DNA of 64,000 nt from Roseburia_D yibonii (GCF_014297335.1 NZ_JACOQH010000003.1:248001-312000), one strand, 5' to 3'; shown: positions 53,327-62,968, numbered from the stretch's first letter. The notes: a model not told the origin generated them from the sequence alone. Numbers and translations: made by a program.

Positions 53327-54940
53327 TCATACCTTCCCTTCATCTCTTTCACTCAGGTATTTTTCATATTCTGACGGTGTCAAAAAGACAATATTCTTAT
53401 CATTATATAATTGTGTAAGATACATGCCAAACATTCTATTTTTCATTTCCGCCTCTTTGGAACTTATTGAAATTCTCATGTTTCCATCATAATAGTTTTC
53501 ATTCACATCCCCCGAGAATCCATCAAATCCTGCTAAGTACACTTTTTTTACACCTAATTGATTCAATATATTCAACACAATGGCTCCCGCCGAATCCTGT
53601 ATGTCAGGAAAATTTATGATCCAATGCAGATAATCTACAATCTTAACACTCTCTGGCGGATCATCATCCATATTAGATGGCGCTATCACATTATTTTTTC
53701 TATTTTTCAAACGGGAATAAAAATCTTTTCTTGTCACAAAAATATAATCCGTGTCGTACTCCTCATTATTCAGACTGACCGAAACAATTTCCTTTTCCTG
53801 AAGTTTTGACCAGATTTCTTCTTTTGCTCTTATAATACTCTTTCCCGGCGCAATGAGCAAAACTTCCTTCTCCGCAAAGCTCTGTTTTAATTGCTGTATA
53901 ATCTTTCCATCATCTGCCTGTTTTCTCTGATTGTATTTTGTATATACCTTTTCCGCATATTGTTTATCAAATGAATCTCTTTTTTGAGGTTCTATTGCCT
54001 TTAGCAGTTCCGCCACATCGCTTATTGGCAACATATGCTTCCCGTAAAAATATTTCGCATAACTCGGCGAACACTGATTGATTGATGAAAGATAATACTC
54101 TATCGAATATCCCCAGGAAAATTCTTTTTCCAATACTTTCATAACCTGATCCATTACATCCATCAATGCGGTTGTATGATATGCATTGCCATATTGTCTG
54201 TTCAAATCTTCAAGCAGGAGTTCCGTATTCAAATTTCCTGCGCCTTTTCCCATTCCTAAAATAGATGAGTCAATGACTATTGATCTTTGAATATTCATCG
54301 ACAACAGAGCTATGACATTGGAATAAGCCAGCTGCAAATTATTGTGTGTATGCAAACCCAGCCGTATATCGGCATTTAGATTATGATCCACTAAGCCAGC
54401 TATTCTTGTTACATCCTCCGGTCTCATTTCGCCAAAACTGTCTACAATATAAAGCGCCTCTGTTCCCGATAGTTCACGATTTATGCCCTCTATCAGCTCC
54501 AGTAATTCAGCATCTGTATAATGGATGGTCAGCATTGGCTGCATAAACAATTTATATCCTTTTTTCAGTATCTCGTTTCCAACCTTTAGTGCTTTCACCG
54601 CATCCTTTTTATGAAATGCCAGACGAATTCCATCAATTCCTTTTGGATTTCTTTCTTCCAACAGATCTACATCAAATTTTCCATAATCAATCATCGCAAG
54701 GTATGTTGATTCTTTTTTCTTTTCTTTCAGGAAATTACTATATATAACCTTTTCATCACAGAATTTTGTTCTTCCAACAGGGCTTCCTTCTTTTTGATCT
54801 ATATATCCAAGTTCAATATAGTCAATTCCTGCTTTTTCTATGGAATCCAATATTCTTTCCATACTTGTTTGTCCAAAATTGAAATCATTTACGCATCCGC
54901 CATCACGCAATGTCACATCAAGTACCTTTATATCGCTCAT
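53327..54940 (-). CDS. DRE-TIM aldolase fused to a C-terminal DUF115/MptE-like domain
   Basis: 537 residues. The N-terminal barrel (about 1-270) is HMGL-like of the 4-hydroxy-2-oxovalerate aldolase type: KVLDVTLRDGGCVNDF (Asp-Arg-Glu-like start), LGLHTHNNLQLAYSN with the metal-binding His pair, and DSSILGMGKGAGNL. These enzymes split or form bonds between pyruvate/acyl groups and aldehydes. The C-terminal half (from about 350) has LLIAPGKSIIRAKEEIW and a later GAIVLNILNQLGVKKVYLAG segment, like DUF115/MptE-type motility accessory (Maf) proteins that modify flagellin. ATG with GGGAGA upstream. Adjacent to the cytidylyltransferase gene below. Confidence 0.83.
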   Translation of the reverse strand: MSDIKVLDVTLRDGGCVNDFNFGQTSMERILDSIEKAGIDYIELGYIDQKEGSPVGRTKFCDEKVIYSNFLKEKKKESTYLAMIDYGKFDVDLLEERNPKGIDGIRLAFHKKDAVKALKVGNEILKKGYKLFMQPMLTIHYTDAELLELIEGINRELSGTEALYIVDSFGEMRPEDVTRIAGLVDHNLNADIRLGLHTHNNLQLAYSNVIALLSMNIQRSIVIDSSILGMGKGAGNLNTELLLEDLNRQYGNAYHTTALMDVMDQVMKVLEKEFSWGYSIEYYLSSINQCSPSYAKYFYGKHMLPISDVAELLKAIEPQKRDSFDKQYAEKVYTKYNQRKQADDGKIIQQLKQSFAEKEVLLIAPGKSIIRAKEEIWSKLQEKEIVSVSLNNEEYDTDYIFVTRKDFYSRLKNRKNNVIAPSNMDDDPPESVKIVDYLHWIINFPDIQDSAGAIVLNILNQLGVKKVYLAGFDGFSGDVNENYYDGNMRISISSKEAEMKNRMFGMYLTQLYNDKNIVFLTPSEYEKYLSERDEGKV

Positions 54941-54958
54941 AAACTTCTCCCATGCTTC

Positions 54959-55612
54959 CTATTTTCTCAAGCTATCATATATTGCATTTGCAATCACAAA
55001 ATCTTCCGGATAATCAATATCTACTTCTTCAATCGAATCCACTTCACATATGTAAGGTTTATATCCAATTCTTCTTCCAGTTTTTTCAAACACATCTTTT
55101 GTAAAGACATAGCAGCCTACCGATTCTTTATAAATTCTAGGCAAATCCTGTGTTCTTGCTATACTTGATGGATCAAAATTTAACGGTTTTCCATCCTGCC
55201 ACAAAAAATCCTGAACCACACCTGCTGTGAAGGCAGAATCATATTCCCCGGAACACACCTGCTTTACACATTCACGAATGGATTCCACTTTTACAAAGGG
55301 ACTTGTCACATGCGCCAAAACAATAATATCCACATCTACTTTTTCCAAAAATGAGGATACAATGTCCTGGCATTTTGTTTCCGCAGTATCCAGTTCTTTC
55401 CCACGTTTTAAAAATTGTACTCGCCCGGATAGATACTCTTTTATAGATTCATCACTACAAAAACAATAAATGTCATCTATTTCATCCACCTGCGAAATCG
55501 TATCAAACATCAGTCTGCACAGCGGCGTTCCATCTGAAAATGCTTTGACATTTTTCCCTGGAAATCTCTCATTATTCAGTTTAATCGGCAAATAAGCGGC
55601 TACTTTCATCAT
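54959..55612 (-). CDS. CMP-ulosonate (acylneuraminate-type) cytidylyltransferase
   Basis: 217 residues. YLPIKLNNERFPGKNVKAF is the nucleotide-binding start of CMP-NeuAc/CMP-Kdo synthetases (A-x-I-x-A-R type loop modified to PIKLNNERFPGKN). VDIIVLAHVTSPFV carries the LNPTSP-like active-site segment, and a late IEEVDIDYPEDF matches the family's metal-binding end. It activates a 2-keto sugar acid as its CMP derivative. It lies 18 bp upstream of the aldolase-fusion gene, which strongly suggests one pathway. ATG or the second ATG; GGAGG precedes both. Confidence 0.87.
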   Translation of the reverse strand: MMKVAAYLPIKLNNERFPGKNVKAFSDGTPLCRLMFDTISQVDEIDDIYCFCSDESIKEYLSGRVQFLKRGKELDTAETKCQDIVSSFLEKVDVDIIVLAHVTSPFVKVESIRECVKQVCSGEYDSAFTAGVVQDFLWQDGKPLNFDPSSIARTQDLPRIYKESVGCYVFTKDVFEKTGRRIGYKPYICEVDSIEEVDIDYPEDFVIANAIYDSLRK

Positions 55613-55624
55613 TCTTCCTCCTCA

Positions 55625-57268
55625 TTATTGAAAAAAATATACCCAGTCTATTGATATTTCATGATCCCCCGGAGCAATCTCTCTGACTTCCATATCTATA
55701 CCTCCGTTCCCTTTTTCAATATACCGTACATTTTCATTTCTACTACTTTTCACATCATCGATCCTAATACTTTTTATATCTGCGAACCCTCCCACATCAA
55801 CAAACGGATAATATATCAATTGTTTTATAGTTATCTCATTTTTAAATTTAAACCTGCTTCGTATTATTCCGCCGGACTGCTCATTTACGCATGTAATCTC
55901 CTCACTGATATCTTCTGCAGCTTTTAACACTATTTTTGAATACAGTACCTCATAATTAATCGGAAAATCTATATCACCAGTCAGCAAATCTTGAATCATC
56001 CTCTTATCTATATGGCGCATTTTCAAAACATACGAAAATCGGTTCTCTTCATCCATTCTAAAGAACATTTCTTTATCATATCCAAAATAATCCATATAAT
56101 AGTTAAAATGCTTCATATAAATATCATACTCAGAAGGTTTTTGCTTGAATCTCCATCTCCAATAATCCGCATCAAACATCAAGGCTGATGGTATCAAATA
56201 TCCAAACATATAATAATTCAGCTTATGAATATCTACCTTTTCAACGCTACAGATATCTTGGGTGCACATAAACTGAAGAGATGACAAATTTCCTCTTAAA
56301 AAGGTTGTTCTATCCCATAAAAGAGCTTTCAGTAAAATCTGTGAATCTATACTTGTCACTCTTTTACAGCTCAATATAAAAGAAATCGGATCATTTCTCT
56401 CATGCTCTTTTTTCGGTCCTTTGTCATTTCCATTCCACGGAATACCCGGATGATCCCGGATGATAATGTCTGTTGTCTTTAATTTTTTTCGCGCTTCATA
56501 ATATAAATCGGTATCCGTGTATTTATATTTTGAATAATCATATGGGTAAATGGAACATGCCATTTTACAGATTCCCAATTCATGTTCCGGTTCACACTCC
56601 ATGATTTTTAAAAGCGGAATATTTTTCTTTTTTCCAAAAATTGCAAGCAACTCCCGATTGGAGAAAACAATCGGAACCTGCTTACCGCTTTTATAAGTCA
56701 TATATCGTTTTTCGGCTTCTTCAGATTGCCTGATTGCCCCATCAATTGCAGCCACATACAATGTTTGTGTATATCCGTGAATTTTTTTTACAGCAGAAAA
56801 ACAATAGGATATGATTGGACACTGATATTTTTCTCCAAGATAAGCCACACTGGCAAATGTATCCAAACAGTTGAAGATTGCCTCTACTTTGGTCTCTTTT
56901 CTTTTCGCCAGCTCTTCCTCTATAATCCGAACCAGTTCCATCTCCAAACGCGGATATCTGTTTTGTAAAAGAAATAGCAACATCTCACTCCGTGAAACCA
57001 GCCTTTCCTCTAAATCATCAAAAATTTCATCCCGAATAAAGCCTTTACTGACATCTTGGTATTCCTCTTTGCCTAATCGCCGCATTTCAAATTCATCATA
57101 AAAACGTGATTCGCAATTTTTCGCATACTCTTCATAATGCTCTTCTATATACTTATGTGTAATTACTAAACAATCATTTTCCCTTGCATGGGAAATATTT
57201 TTGAGAAACCACTTATACCTTTCTCCCATTCCAAAGTATTCTGCGTCAAAAATAATTGAAACAAACAT
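55625..57268 (-). CDS. Putative GT-B-like sugar or glycan transferase, family unassigned
   Basis: 547 residues. I do not recognise the family with certainty. Two motifs point to GT-B transferases: IIIRDHPGIPWNGND and a later TSIDSQILLKALLWDRTTFL, the sort of donor-binding helix-loop seen in polysialyltransferase-like enzymes. The C-terminal 110 residues are beta-rich (FKFKNEITIKQLIYYP). No membrane segment. Next to the CMP-sugar enzyme, it is a candidate for the transferase using that donor (inference). Confidence 0.6.
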   Translation of the reverse strand: MFVSIIFDAEYFGMGERYKWFLKNISHARENDCLVITHKYIEEHYEEYAKNCESRFYDEFEMRRLGKEEYQDVSKGFIRDEIFDDLEERLVSRSEMLLFLLQNRYPRLEMELVRIIEEELAKRKETKVEAIFNCLDTFASVAYLGEKYQCPIISYCFSAVKKIHGYTQTLYVAAIDGAIRQSEEAEKRYMTYKSGKQVPIVFSNRELLAIFGKKKNIPLLKIMECEPEHELGICKMACSIYPYDYSKYKYTDTDLYYEARKKLKTTDIIIRDHPGIPWNGNDKGPKKEHERNDPISFILSCKRVTSIDSQILLKALLWDRTTFLRGNLSSLQFMCTQDICSVEKVDIHKLNYYMFGYLIPSALMFDADYWRWRFKQKPSEYDIYMKHFNYYMDYFGYDKEMFFRMDEENRFSYVLKMRHIDKRMIQDLLTGDIDFPINYEVLYSKIVLKAAEDISEEITCVNEQSGGIIRSRFKFKNEITIKQLIYYPFVDVGGFADIKSIRIDDVKSSRNENVRYIEKGNGGIDMEVREIAPGDHEISIDWVYFFQ

Positions 57269-57279
57269 ATTTTTCTTTC

Positions 57280-58488
57280 CTATTCCATCTCAATCCTAAA
57301 TTTCTTTTCTACATGATCCATGACCGCATTTAGCCCTTCCATTGTTTCTGAGCAGGCAATATAGTAACCTATTCGCGCAGAATCAGATTCGCAATCTCCT
57401 ATTATATCGCCCTCACTGAAATTCAACGCATATTTTTTTATATCTGCCTCTTTTTCCAAGTAATCTATTCCATGTATTTTTTTTACCCTGCCACCTCCAT
57501 GCGGTGTATGAAAAAACTTCAAAACTGCCACGCGATCCCTCAGCTGTCCGCTGATCTCAAATGTTCTCTCTGCGCATTCTCCTAACGCACAGTCAAGCAG
57601 ATATTCATATGTATGATACCCTGACAAGTACTGAGAAATCACAGACGAAATCATGTTTCCCCCTCCTCTTGCCGCAATTTCTATTAAATAAAATTTTCCA
57701 TTTTCATACTTGTATTCCGCATGTGTAAGCCCAAATGGTAATTTTGATTTTAATATATACAAATCATTAACGTTTCTTAGCCGCTCATAATCAAACTTCT
57801 CATTGCTATAAGAAAACAGCAATTCATCTGCAATATTACAGTTATGTTTAAAATGCTTTTTCTCGCTGATTGCCAGCGTATAATGTGCTTCTGATGTTTT
57901 TATTCCATCTATAGTAAATTCCGTGCCATTTATATACCTTTCTGCCAAAACTGCCTTCTCAATCCGTGAATATGAAAGTGTTTCTTCAAAATATTTTTCT
58001 ATATCCTGCTCTGATTTGACCGTATGCACGCCTTTACTCGCATTGCAATCAATCGGTTTTATAATAATCGGCTTTTTTATCTCTCGCAAAAAAAGAAGTA
58101 CTTCTTCCTCCGTCTTACAAAGTCTGTATTCCGGATAATTTAAACCTATTTGTCTGCAAAATTCTTTCATCTTATACTTATCTGTAAACAATCTTGCCTC
58201 GGCAGAACCAATCGTAGCTAAATGAAATTTTTCTCCAATTCTCGCAATCACTGGTGTCGCTATATCACATTCATCAGAAACAACTGCGTCTATCGGATTA
58301 CGCTCTATAAATGCGTCTATTTTTTTATTATCAAATATGTCGGACTGTAAAAACTTATCTGCATACGCTCTACACGGAGCATTTTCAGACGGATCTGCAA
58401 CATATAGGTTGTATCCTCTTTCCCTTATTGTTCTCGCCAGATCCATCTGCCACTTTGTCCCTGGCAATAAAAGGATTGTTTTCTTCAT
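57280..58488 (-). CDS. ATP-grasp ligase
   Basis: 402 residues. Pre-ATP-grasp N-domain with TILLLPGTKWQMDLARTI and DAVVSDECDIATPVIARIG; the ATP-grasp core has PIIIKPIDCNASKGV, AERYINGTEFTIDG and the metal-binding LIEIAARGGG. It resembles carbamoyl-phosphate-synthase-L/D-Ala-ligase-like proteins that form an amide or peptide bond. With the DegT aminotransferase beside it, it may acylate a new amino group with an amino acid (inference). ATG directly after the DegT stop codon. Confidence 0.88.
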   Translation of the reverse strand: MKKTILLLPGTKWQMDLARTIRERGYNLYVADPSENAPCRAYADKFLQSDIFDNKKIDAFIERNPIDAVVSDECDIATPVIARIGEKFHLATIGSAEARLFTDKYKMKEFCRQIGLNYPEYRLCKTEEEVLLFLREIKKPIIIKPIDCNASKGVHTVKSEQDIEKYFEETLSYSRIEKAVLAERYINGTEFTIDGIKTSEAHYTLAISEKKHFKHNCNIADELLFSYSNEKFDYERLRNVNDLYILKSKLPFGLTHAEYKYENGKFYLIEIAARGGGNMISSVISQYLSGYHTYEYLLDCALGECAERTFEISGQLRDRVAVLKFFHTPHGGGRVKKIHGIDYLEKEADIKKYALNFSEGDIIGDCESDSARIGYYIACSETMEGLNAVMDHVEKKFRIEME

Positions 58489-58489
58489 A

Positions 58490-59599
58490 TCAAACCACCA
58501 ACTCACATATTTTTTCTATATCTTCTATACGAAGTTTTTCATAAAAAGGCAATACCAGAACCTTATCGGATAATGATCTGGCATATTCTAGCTTTTCTTG
58601 CCTGTATTTATTTTTAAAACATGCCTGATCGGAAGTCAACGGATAGAAATACTTCCTTGCATATATCTTTTTCTCCTTTAATCTATCATATAATCCATCT
58701 CTAGTCGCTCTATAATCTTCCTCCACCACAATCGGAAAATATGCATAATTTTTCTGGCACTCTTTCCTCTCATCAAAGAATCTGATGCCTGGAACATCAC
58801 TCAACAATTCGTAATATCGCTCATAACGGATTTTTCTCTCCTGTATCGCCGTGTCGATATGTTTTAAATTGCACAACCCCATGATCGCAGAAAACTCATT
58901 CATCTTTGCATTGGCTCCGACCGACACTACCAGTTCTTCTCCTCGTATTCCAAAGTTTTTCAGATTATATAATTTATCATATAATTTCGGATCCGAAAAA
59001 GTTACCGCTCCGCCTTCAATGGTATTGAATACCTTTGTCGCGTGAAAACTGAAAACGGATGCATCTCCATAATTTCCAATCCCTTTTCCTTTATAGGTAA
59101 CACCAAACGCATGCGCCGCATCGTAGATCACTTTTAAACTGTATTTATCTGCTATCCGCTGGATTTCTTCCACATTACAAATATTTCCGTATACATGCAC
59201 CGGTACGATCGCAACTGTATTTTCTGTGATCAGCTCTTCGATCTTTGTTTCATCTATGGTTCCATCACTGAGTTTCACATCACAGAACACCGGCTTTAAA
59301 CGGTTTCTCACGATCGCATGCGTGGTAGATATGAATGTAAACGGTGTCGTGATAACTTCCGCGCCCTCCGGGAAATCCATTGCCTGAATTGCCATTTCAA
59401 GTGCCATATGTCCGTTTACCATAAGAGATATTTGCGGTACATCCAGATATTCTCTCAGTTCTTTCTCCAGTTCTTTATGATATTTTCCCATATTGGTGAG
59501 CCAATGGCTGTCCCATAGCGGTTTGATCGCTTCTATGTATTCTTCATACGTCGGCATCGACGACTGAGTTACATATATTTTTTCATTCTGTTTATCCAT
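58490..59599 (-). CDS. DegT/DnrJ/EryC1 sugar aminotransferase
   Basis: 369 residues. PLP fold with SLMVNGHMALEMAIQAM, YDAAHAFGVTYKG and the Schiff-base Lys in SFHATKVFNTIEGG. It transaminates a keto sugar. A second DegT, LegC-like, is encoded at 35809-36993. The start is ATG 59599, where AGAGG precedes it; one base overlaps the upstream stop. Composition is GC-richer in its N-terminal part (above about 59100) than in the rest. Confidence 0.9.
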   Translation of the reverse strand: MDKQNEKIYVTQSSMPTYEEYIEAIKPLWDSHWLTNMGKYHKELEKELREYLDVPQISLMVNGHMALEMAIQAMDFPEGAEVITTPFTFISTTHAIVRNRLKPVFCDVKLSDGTIDETKIEELITENTVAIVPVHVYGNICNVEEIQRIADKYSLKVIYDAAHAFGVTYKGKGIGNYGDASVFSFHATKVFNTIEGGAVTFSDPKLYDKLYNLKNFGIRGEELVVSVGANAKMNEFSAIMGLCNLKHIDTAIQERKIRYERYYELLSDVPGIRFFDERKECQKNYAYFPIVVEEDYRATRDGLYDRLKEKKIYARKYFYPLTSDQACFKNKYRQEKLEYARSLSDKVLVLPFYEKLRIEDIEKICELVV

Positions 59600-60888
59600 T
59601 ATTTTTCCTCTAAAACTTCTGCTTTTTGTATCAGTACCGGTTTTCCGGTCTGCCTGTAAAGCCACACGACCGAACTCAGATCTCCGTAATAGGCATCGCT
59701 GAACCCGATCGCCGTATACATATCCGGCGTGTCATCATAAATTCCTATTTTCTCTTCCAGAAACCATTTCTTTAATGTGATATAGGCTTCATATAATTCC
59801 GGGCGCATGGACGCAATGGATGATTCCATCAACGGATGGGGGCGCCAGAGGAGAACTGCCTCTTTGCTGCCTTTAAAAAAGGTAAATACATCCTTCAGCT
59901 TCTCAATATATGCAGCACCGTTTTCCAACATCGCATTCAGGCTGGTGTTATACAAAATCACCTTTTTTCCTTTGCTTCTTTCCCGCCATTCTTGCGGTGC
60001 ATCCACATTCTCCCGGTTTAACGCCCGTACCTTGTCAAATTTGGGCGATCCGAGCGGAAGCAGCTTGTCCTCAATCGGAAAATCCGGCGCCGCTTTCTTA
60101 AAGTACCGGATGTAGTCATCCTTTTCCGTTTCATTCTGGACAACAACATAATCCGCATATATTACACCGGTCGTCAGTGCGTAGTTTTCCGGTATTCCGT
60201 TTCCCTCCAGGACAAAATACGGTACATAGACCAGTTTCTCTGTATACCGCTTCAGATTTTTGGAATAAAAAAACGGATGCACACTTGTCACATGATTTCC
60301 ACCATCGTATGGATTATGTATGAATACGATATCCGGCCGCCTTGCCTCAAAATCATACGAATCATACCCCGTCACCGGAATATAATCGGGATATTCCCCT
60401 CCCTCATAATGTTCTTCTCCAAGAGTTCCATCCGCTTTTTTGTCATAGTAGGGAATCGGTATGACATAGGCATCGCACGTCTCGTCCTCTCTTGCCGCCA
60501 GCCAGATACTTTCCAGCGAATCCCACATGGACGCTTTGTAGGGAAGAAAAACCGCTTCTAACTTGTCCGGTATCTCCTTTTGTGTATATTGTATCACGTT
60601 CTGCAAGATTTTTTCTGCCCGTTTTCCCAAGTCTTCTCTCTTTTTCATATCCTGTTCCACAGCAGTCATATAGATCAGTTCACAATAATCTTCCAGTCCG
60701 TGAACGCAATCGAATCCTTCACCATATACTGTCTCAATCTGCGTTCCAATATCTACCGCCATATTCTGGCAACGCGCAAAGGTATCCTGTAACTGCGCTT
60801 CCGCAATCACATCTGTGATAATTTTCTGATTCTCGCTACAAAGTTCTTCCAGTTTTTTGAATATCTGCTTTCTTACTGTTCTACTCAT
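59599..60888 (-). CDS. CDP-glycerol glycerophosphotransferase-like protein (TagF/CD0244-type)
   Basis: 429 residues from the ATG at 60888 (AGGAAGA before). The C-terminal half has the TagF-family signature: VILYNTSLNAMLENGAAYIE, LLWRPHPLM and SDAYYGDLSSVVWLYR. The first 150 residues are helical. TagF-type enzymes transfer polyol phosphates from CDP donors; a relative is encoded in the C. difficile flagellin type A glycan locus (CD0244), where a phosphodiester-linked group is added. Two CDP-polyol-type cytidylyltransferase genes sit just upstream, supporting a CDP donor. Confidence 0.83.
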   Translation of the reverse strand: MSRTVRKQIFKKLEELCSENQKIITDVIAEAQLQDTFARCQNMAVDIGTQIETVYGEGFDCVHGLEDYCELIYMTAVEQDMKKREDLGKRAEKILQNVIQYTQKEIPDKLEAVFLPYKASMWDSLESIWLAAREDETCDAYVIPIPYYDKKADGTLGEEHYEGGEYPDYIPVTGYDSYDFEARRPDIVFIHNPYDGGNHVTSVHPFFYSKNLKRYTEKLVYVPYFVLEGNGIPENYALTTGVIYADYVVVQNETEKDDYIRYFKKAAPDFPIEDKLLPLGSPKFDKVRALNRENVDAPQEWRERSKGKKVILYNTSLNAMLENGAAYIEKLKDVFTFFKGSKEAVLLWRPHPLMESSIASMRPELYEAYITLKKWFLEEKIGIYDDTPDMYTAIGFSDAYYGDLSSVVWLYRQTGKPVLIQKAEVLEEK

Positions 60889-62968
60889 TGTTTCTTCCTG
60901 ATTCCAAACGCAGCCTACTGTATACTGCTGCCGGCACAAATTTTTTTACCGCTTCCCAGTTATCCTCTTTGATCCATTTGCGTACCGCAGAAGCACTGAT
61001 GATCCCTTGATCGGTCTCAATCCTTTTTATTTCCTCCACCTCAATTCCATAATTGGGCAGAATCCTTTTCATAGCTTCATTATACTGTCTGGTAACCGGA
61101 TCCAAAAGTTCTTCCCCGACAAAACGCTTTGTAATCCCCAACTCCTTCGCCACATATTCTCCAAAAATCGTCAGATCATGTGCTGCGTCCAGGGTATCTT
61201 CTTTCTTTTCTTCTTTTTCAAAATATAGAGGCATCGTTGCATAGGATAATACAAATTCTCCTGAAGGCACAACGATCACATTTTCAAATTGTTCGGTTAC
61301 CTGCTTCACCATTGCAAAACGTTCTTCAAATCTGAAATCCGATTTATCTTCCTGCACCACAAAAATATAAAGATAATCCACTTTACTTCTTGCATGCTCG
61401 ATCAGATAAAGATGTCCTCTGGTCATTGGATTGCAATTCATAACAATGGCTCCCACCGAACTTCCTTTTTCAATCCTTTGACACTCTTTCACTTGTCTAA
61501 TATATTTTTCTAACTTTTTCTGCGCTTTTTCATCCAGTATAACTTTTCCCATTTGCAGACATTTGGGATCATCGCTTACTGTATCGTTTAGTAATGGCTC
61601 TAACCAATTTGCCATTGCATTAGCAATTTCAAAACATCCCTTTGCCGTTGCATGCATGGGTATATCCCAAAACCAGTCATCCTGCCGTTTTTTTATAATA
61701 TCTGCTACTGGCAGATCACTCTGATAATCTGGCTTTTTTTCCATCAGGCGATCAATCAGAATTACAATATCATTTTCCATCAACGTTAGACTTTGTATCA
61801 TTTCCTCATAAAGCATGCTATGGTGTAAGGGATACATGATACACTCCACGGCGTAATCTTTCTCCTTCAGTTTTTCCGCCAAAATACATCCAATACTTTC
61901 TTCTTCCCTAAGAACGCAATAGCTCATTGCTATACACGGGCCTATAATGTAAATGTGATGTTTTCCATTTCCATAATTTTTTGTTTCTATGCTTTTTCCC
62001 CGCACATAAAATTCTTTTGAATTTTGTTTTCTCACATTCTGCGCATCCAACCACGCCTCCCAGTCAATCTTTTCCCCTATAATTCTTTTAATCTGGCTTC
62101 TGCCCACAATATCATCCCAGCATCTTTTCTCCAGCGGAAATACTCTATGCATACGTCGAATTTCTTCGCCTGATGTCTTGCTTCGACTTTCCGTAGGAAA
62201 ATACATCGTCTGCACTTTTACATTTTTATTTTTAAGATCCTTTTTTATTTTTTCCGTCAAAAAAGAGTGTTTATTCTGACCTACTTTCATTACAAATTTC
62301 CAATTCGAAAGAAGCTTATCCGATGCATATTCCCTAAAATGCTCTGCACCCTCTGCATAAATTGTCATCCTGCCATGTGCAGAATCATTCAACGTTCTGT
62401 TCTTGGCAGGAAAAAGCAGTTCCCATTTCTCTCCTTCGCAAAAATATGGAATATCATACATATCCAAAATATTTGAAAAAATATATGCCCACTCATTGCA
62501 CTCATCAATACATACACTTTTTACCCGCGGATATGCCTCTTCAAAAAATAATAACGTGTCCTTTTCCTGTAATTCCATGAGCGCAATATCAATATAAAAA
62601 GTACTCAGCCCCTTCTCATATTCATATGCAAAATAAAGCAGTTGTCCCTGCTCATCAAACACCGGAATAAAGGCCTGTTTCCTTATGCCCCGTTCTTCTA
62701 ATTGTTTCAGCAATACATGTAGATGTTCCCAGATCTGAGCGTCATCCTTTTTATGCACATATTTTTCCGTAATAATATACTCATCCCTGCCAGATGATGC
62801 CGTATGTAATAACGTCTGATAATTCAGATAGCCATAATAGGCACCCGCATCGTAAACCAGGATCATATCATCCGTGTGGCCTTTCTGGCAAAAATATGAA
62901 AACAACCAGCCTCTGTCCAGCTCACTCTTTTCCATGCAGTAAACTTCTGTATCCCAAAATCGTATCAT
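60881..62968 (-). CDS. Large fusion with SGNH-like and CitC-like nucleotidyltransferase domains
   Basis: 695 residues. Residues about 1-320 are of unrecognised fold (LSTFYIDIALMELQEKDTLL). About 330-450 look SGNH/GDSL-hydrolase-like: IYIIGPCIAMSYCVLREEES and a later DIVILIDRLMEKKPD. The last 200 residues match citrate lyase ligase (CitC) C-domains: SVGAIVMNCNPMTRGHLYLI, DYLYIFVVQEDKSDFRFEER, and the nucleotidyl HxGH-like signature in MNCNPMTRGHL, with ISASAVRKWI near the end. No citrate lyase genes are visible, so it probably activates a sugar-related acyl or phosphate group. ATG with GGAGA upstream. Confidence 0.7.
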   Translation of the reverse strand: MIRFWDTEVYCMEKSELDRGWLFSYFCQKGHTDDMILVYDAGAYYGYLNYQTLLHTASSGRDEYIITEKYVHKKDDAQIWEHLHVLLKQLEERGIRKQAFIPVFDEQGQLLYFAYEYEKGLSTFYIDIALMELQEKDTLLFFEEAYPRVKSVCIDECNEWAYIFSNILDMYDIPYFCEGEKWELLFPAKNRTLNDSAHGRMTIYAEGAEHFREYASDKLLSNWKFVMKVGQNKHSFLTEKIKKDLKNKNVKVQTMYFPTESRSKTSGEEIRRMHRVFPLEKRCWDDIVGRSQIKRIIGEKIDWEAWLDAQNVRKQNSKEFYVRGKSIETKNYGNGKHHIYIIGPCIAMSYCVLREEESIGCILAEKLKEKDYAVECIMYPLHHSMLYEEMIQSLTLMENDIVILIDRLMEKKPDYQSDLPVADIIKKRQDDWFWDIPMHATAKGCFEIANAMANWLEPLLNDTVSDDPKCLQMGKVILDEKAQKKLEKYIRQVKECQRIEKGSSVGAIVMNCNPMTRGHLYLIEHARSKVDYLYIFVVQEDKSDFRFEERFAMVKQVTEQFENVIVVPSGEFVLSYATMPLYFEKEEKKEDTLDAAHDLTIFGEYVAKELGITKRFVGEELLDPVTRQYNEAMKRILPNYGIEVEEIKRIETDQGIISASAVRKWIKEDNWEAVKKFVPAAVYSRLRLESGRNNE

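Noticed and set aside
60881..62968. Labelling the gene as citrate lyase ligase
   Set aside because: Only the last 200 residues match; there is no citDEF cluster and the context is glycan synthesis.
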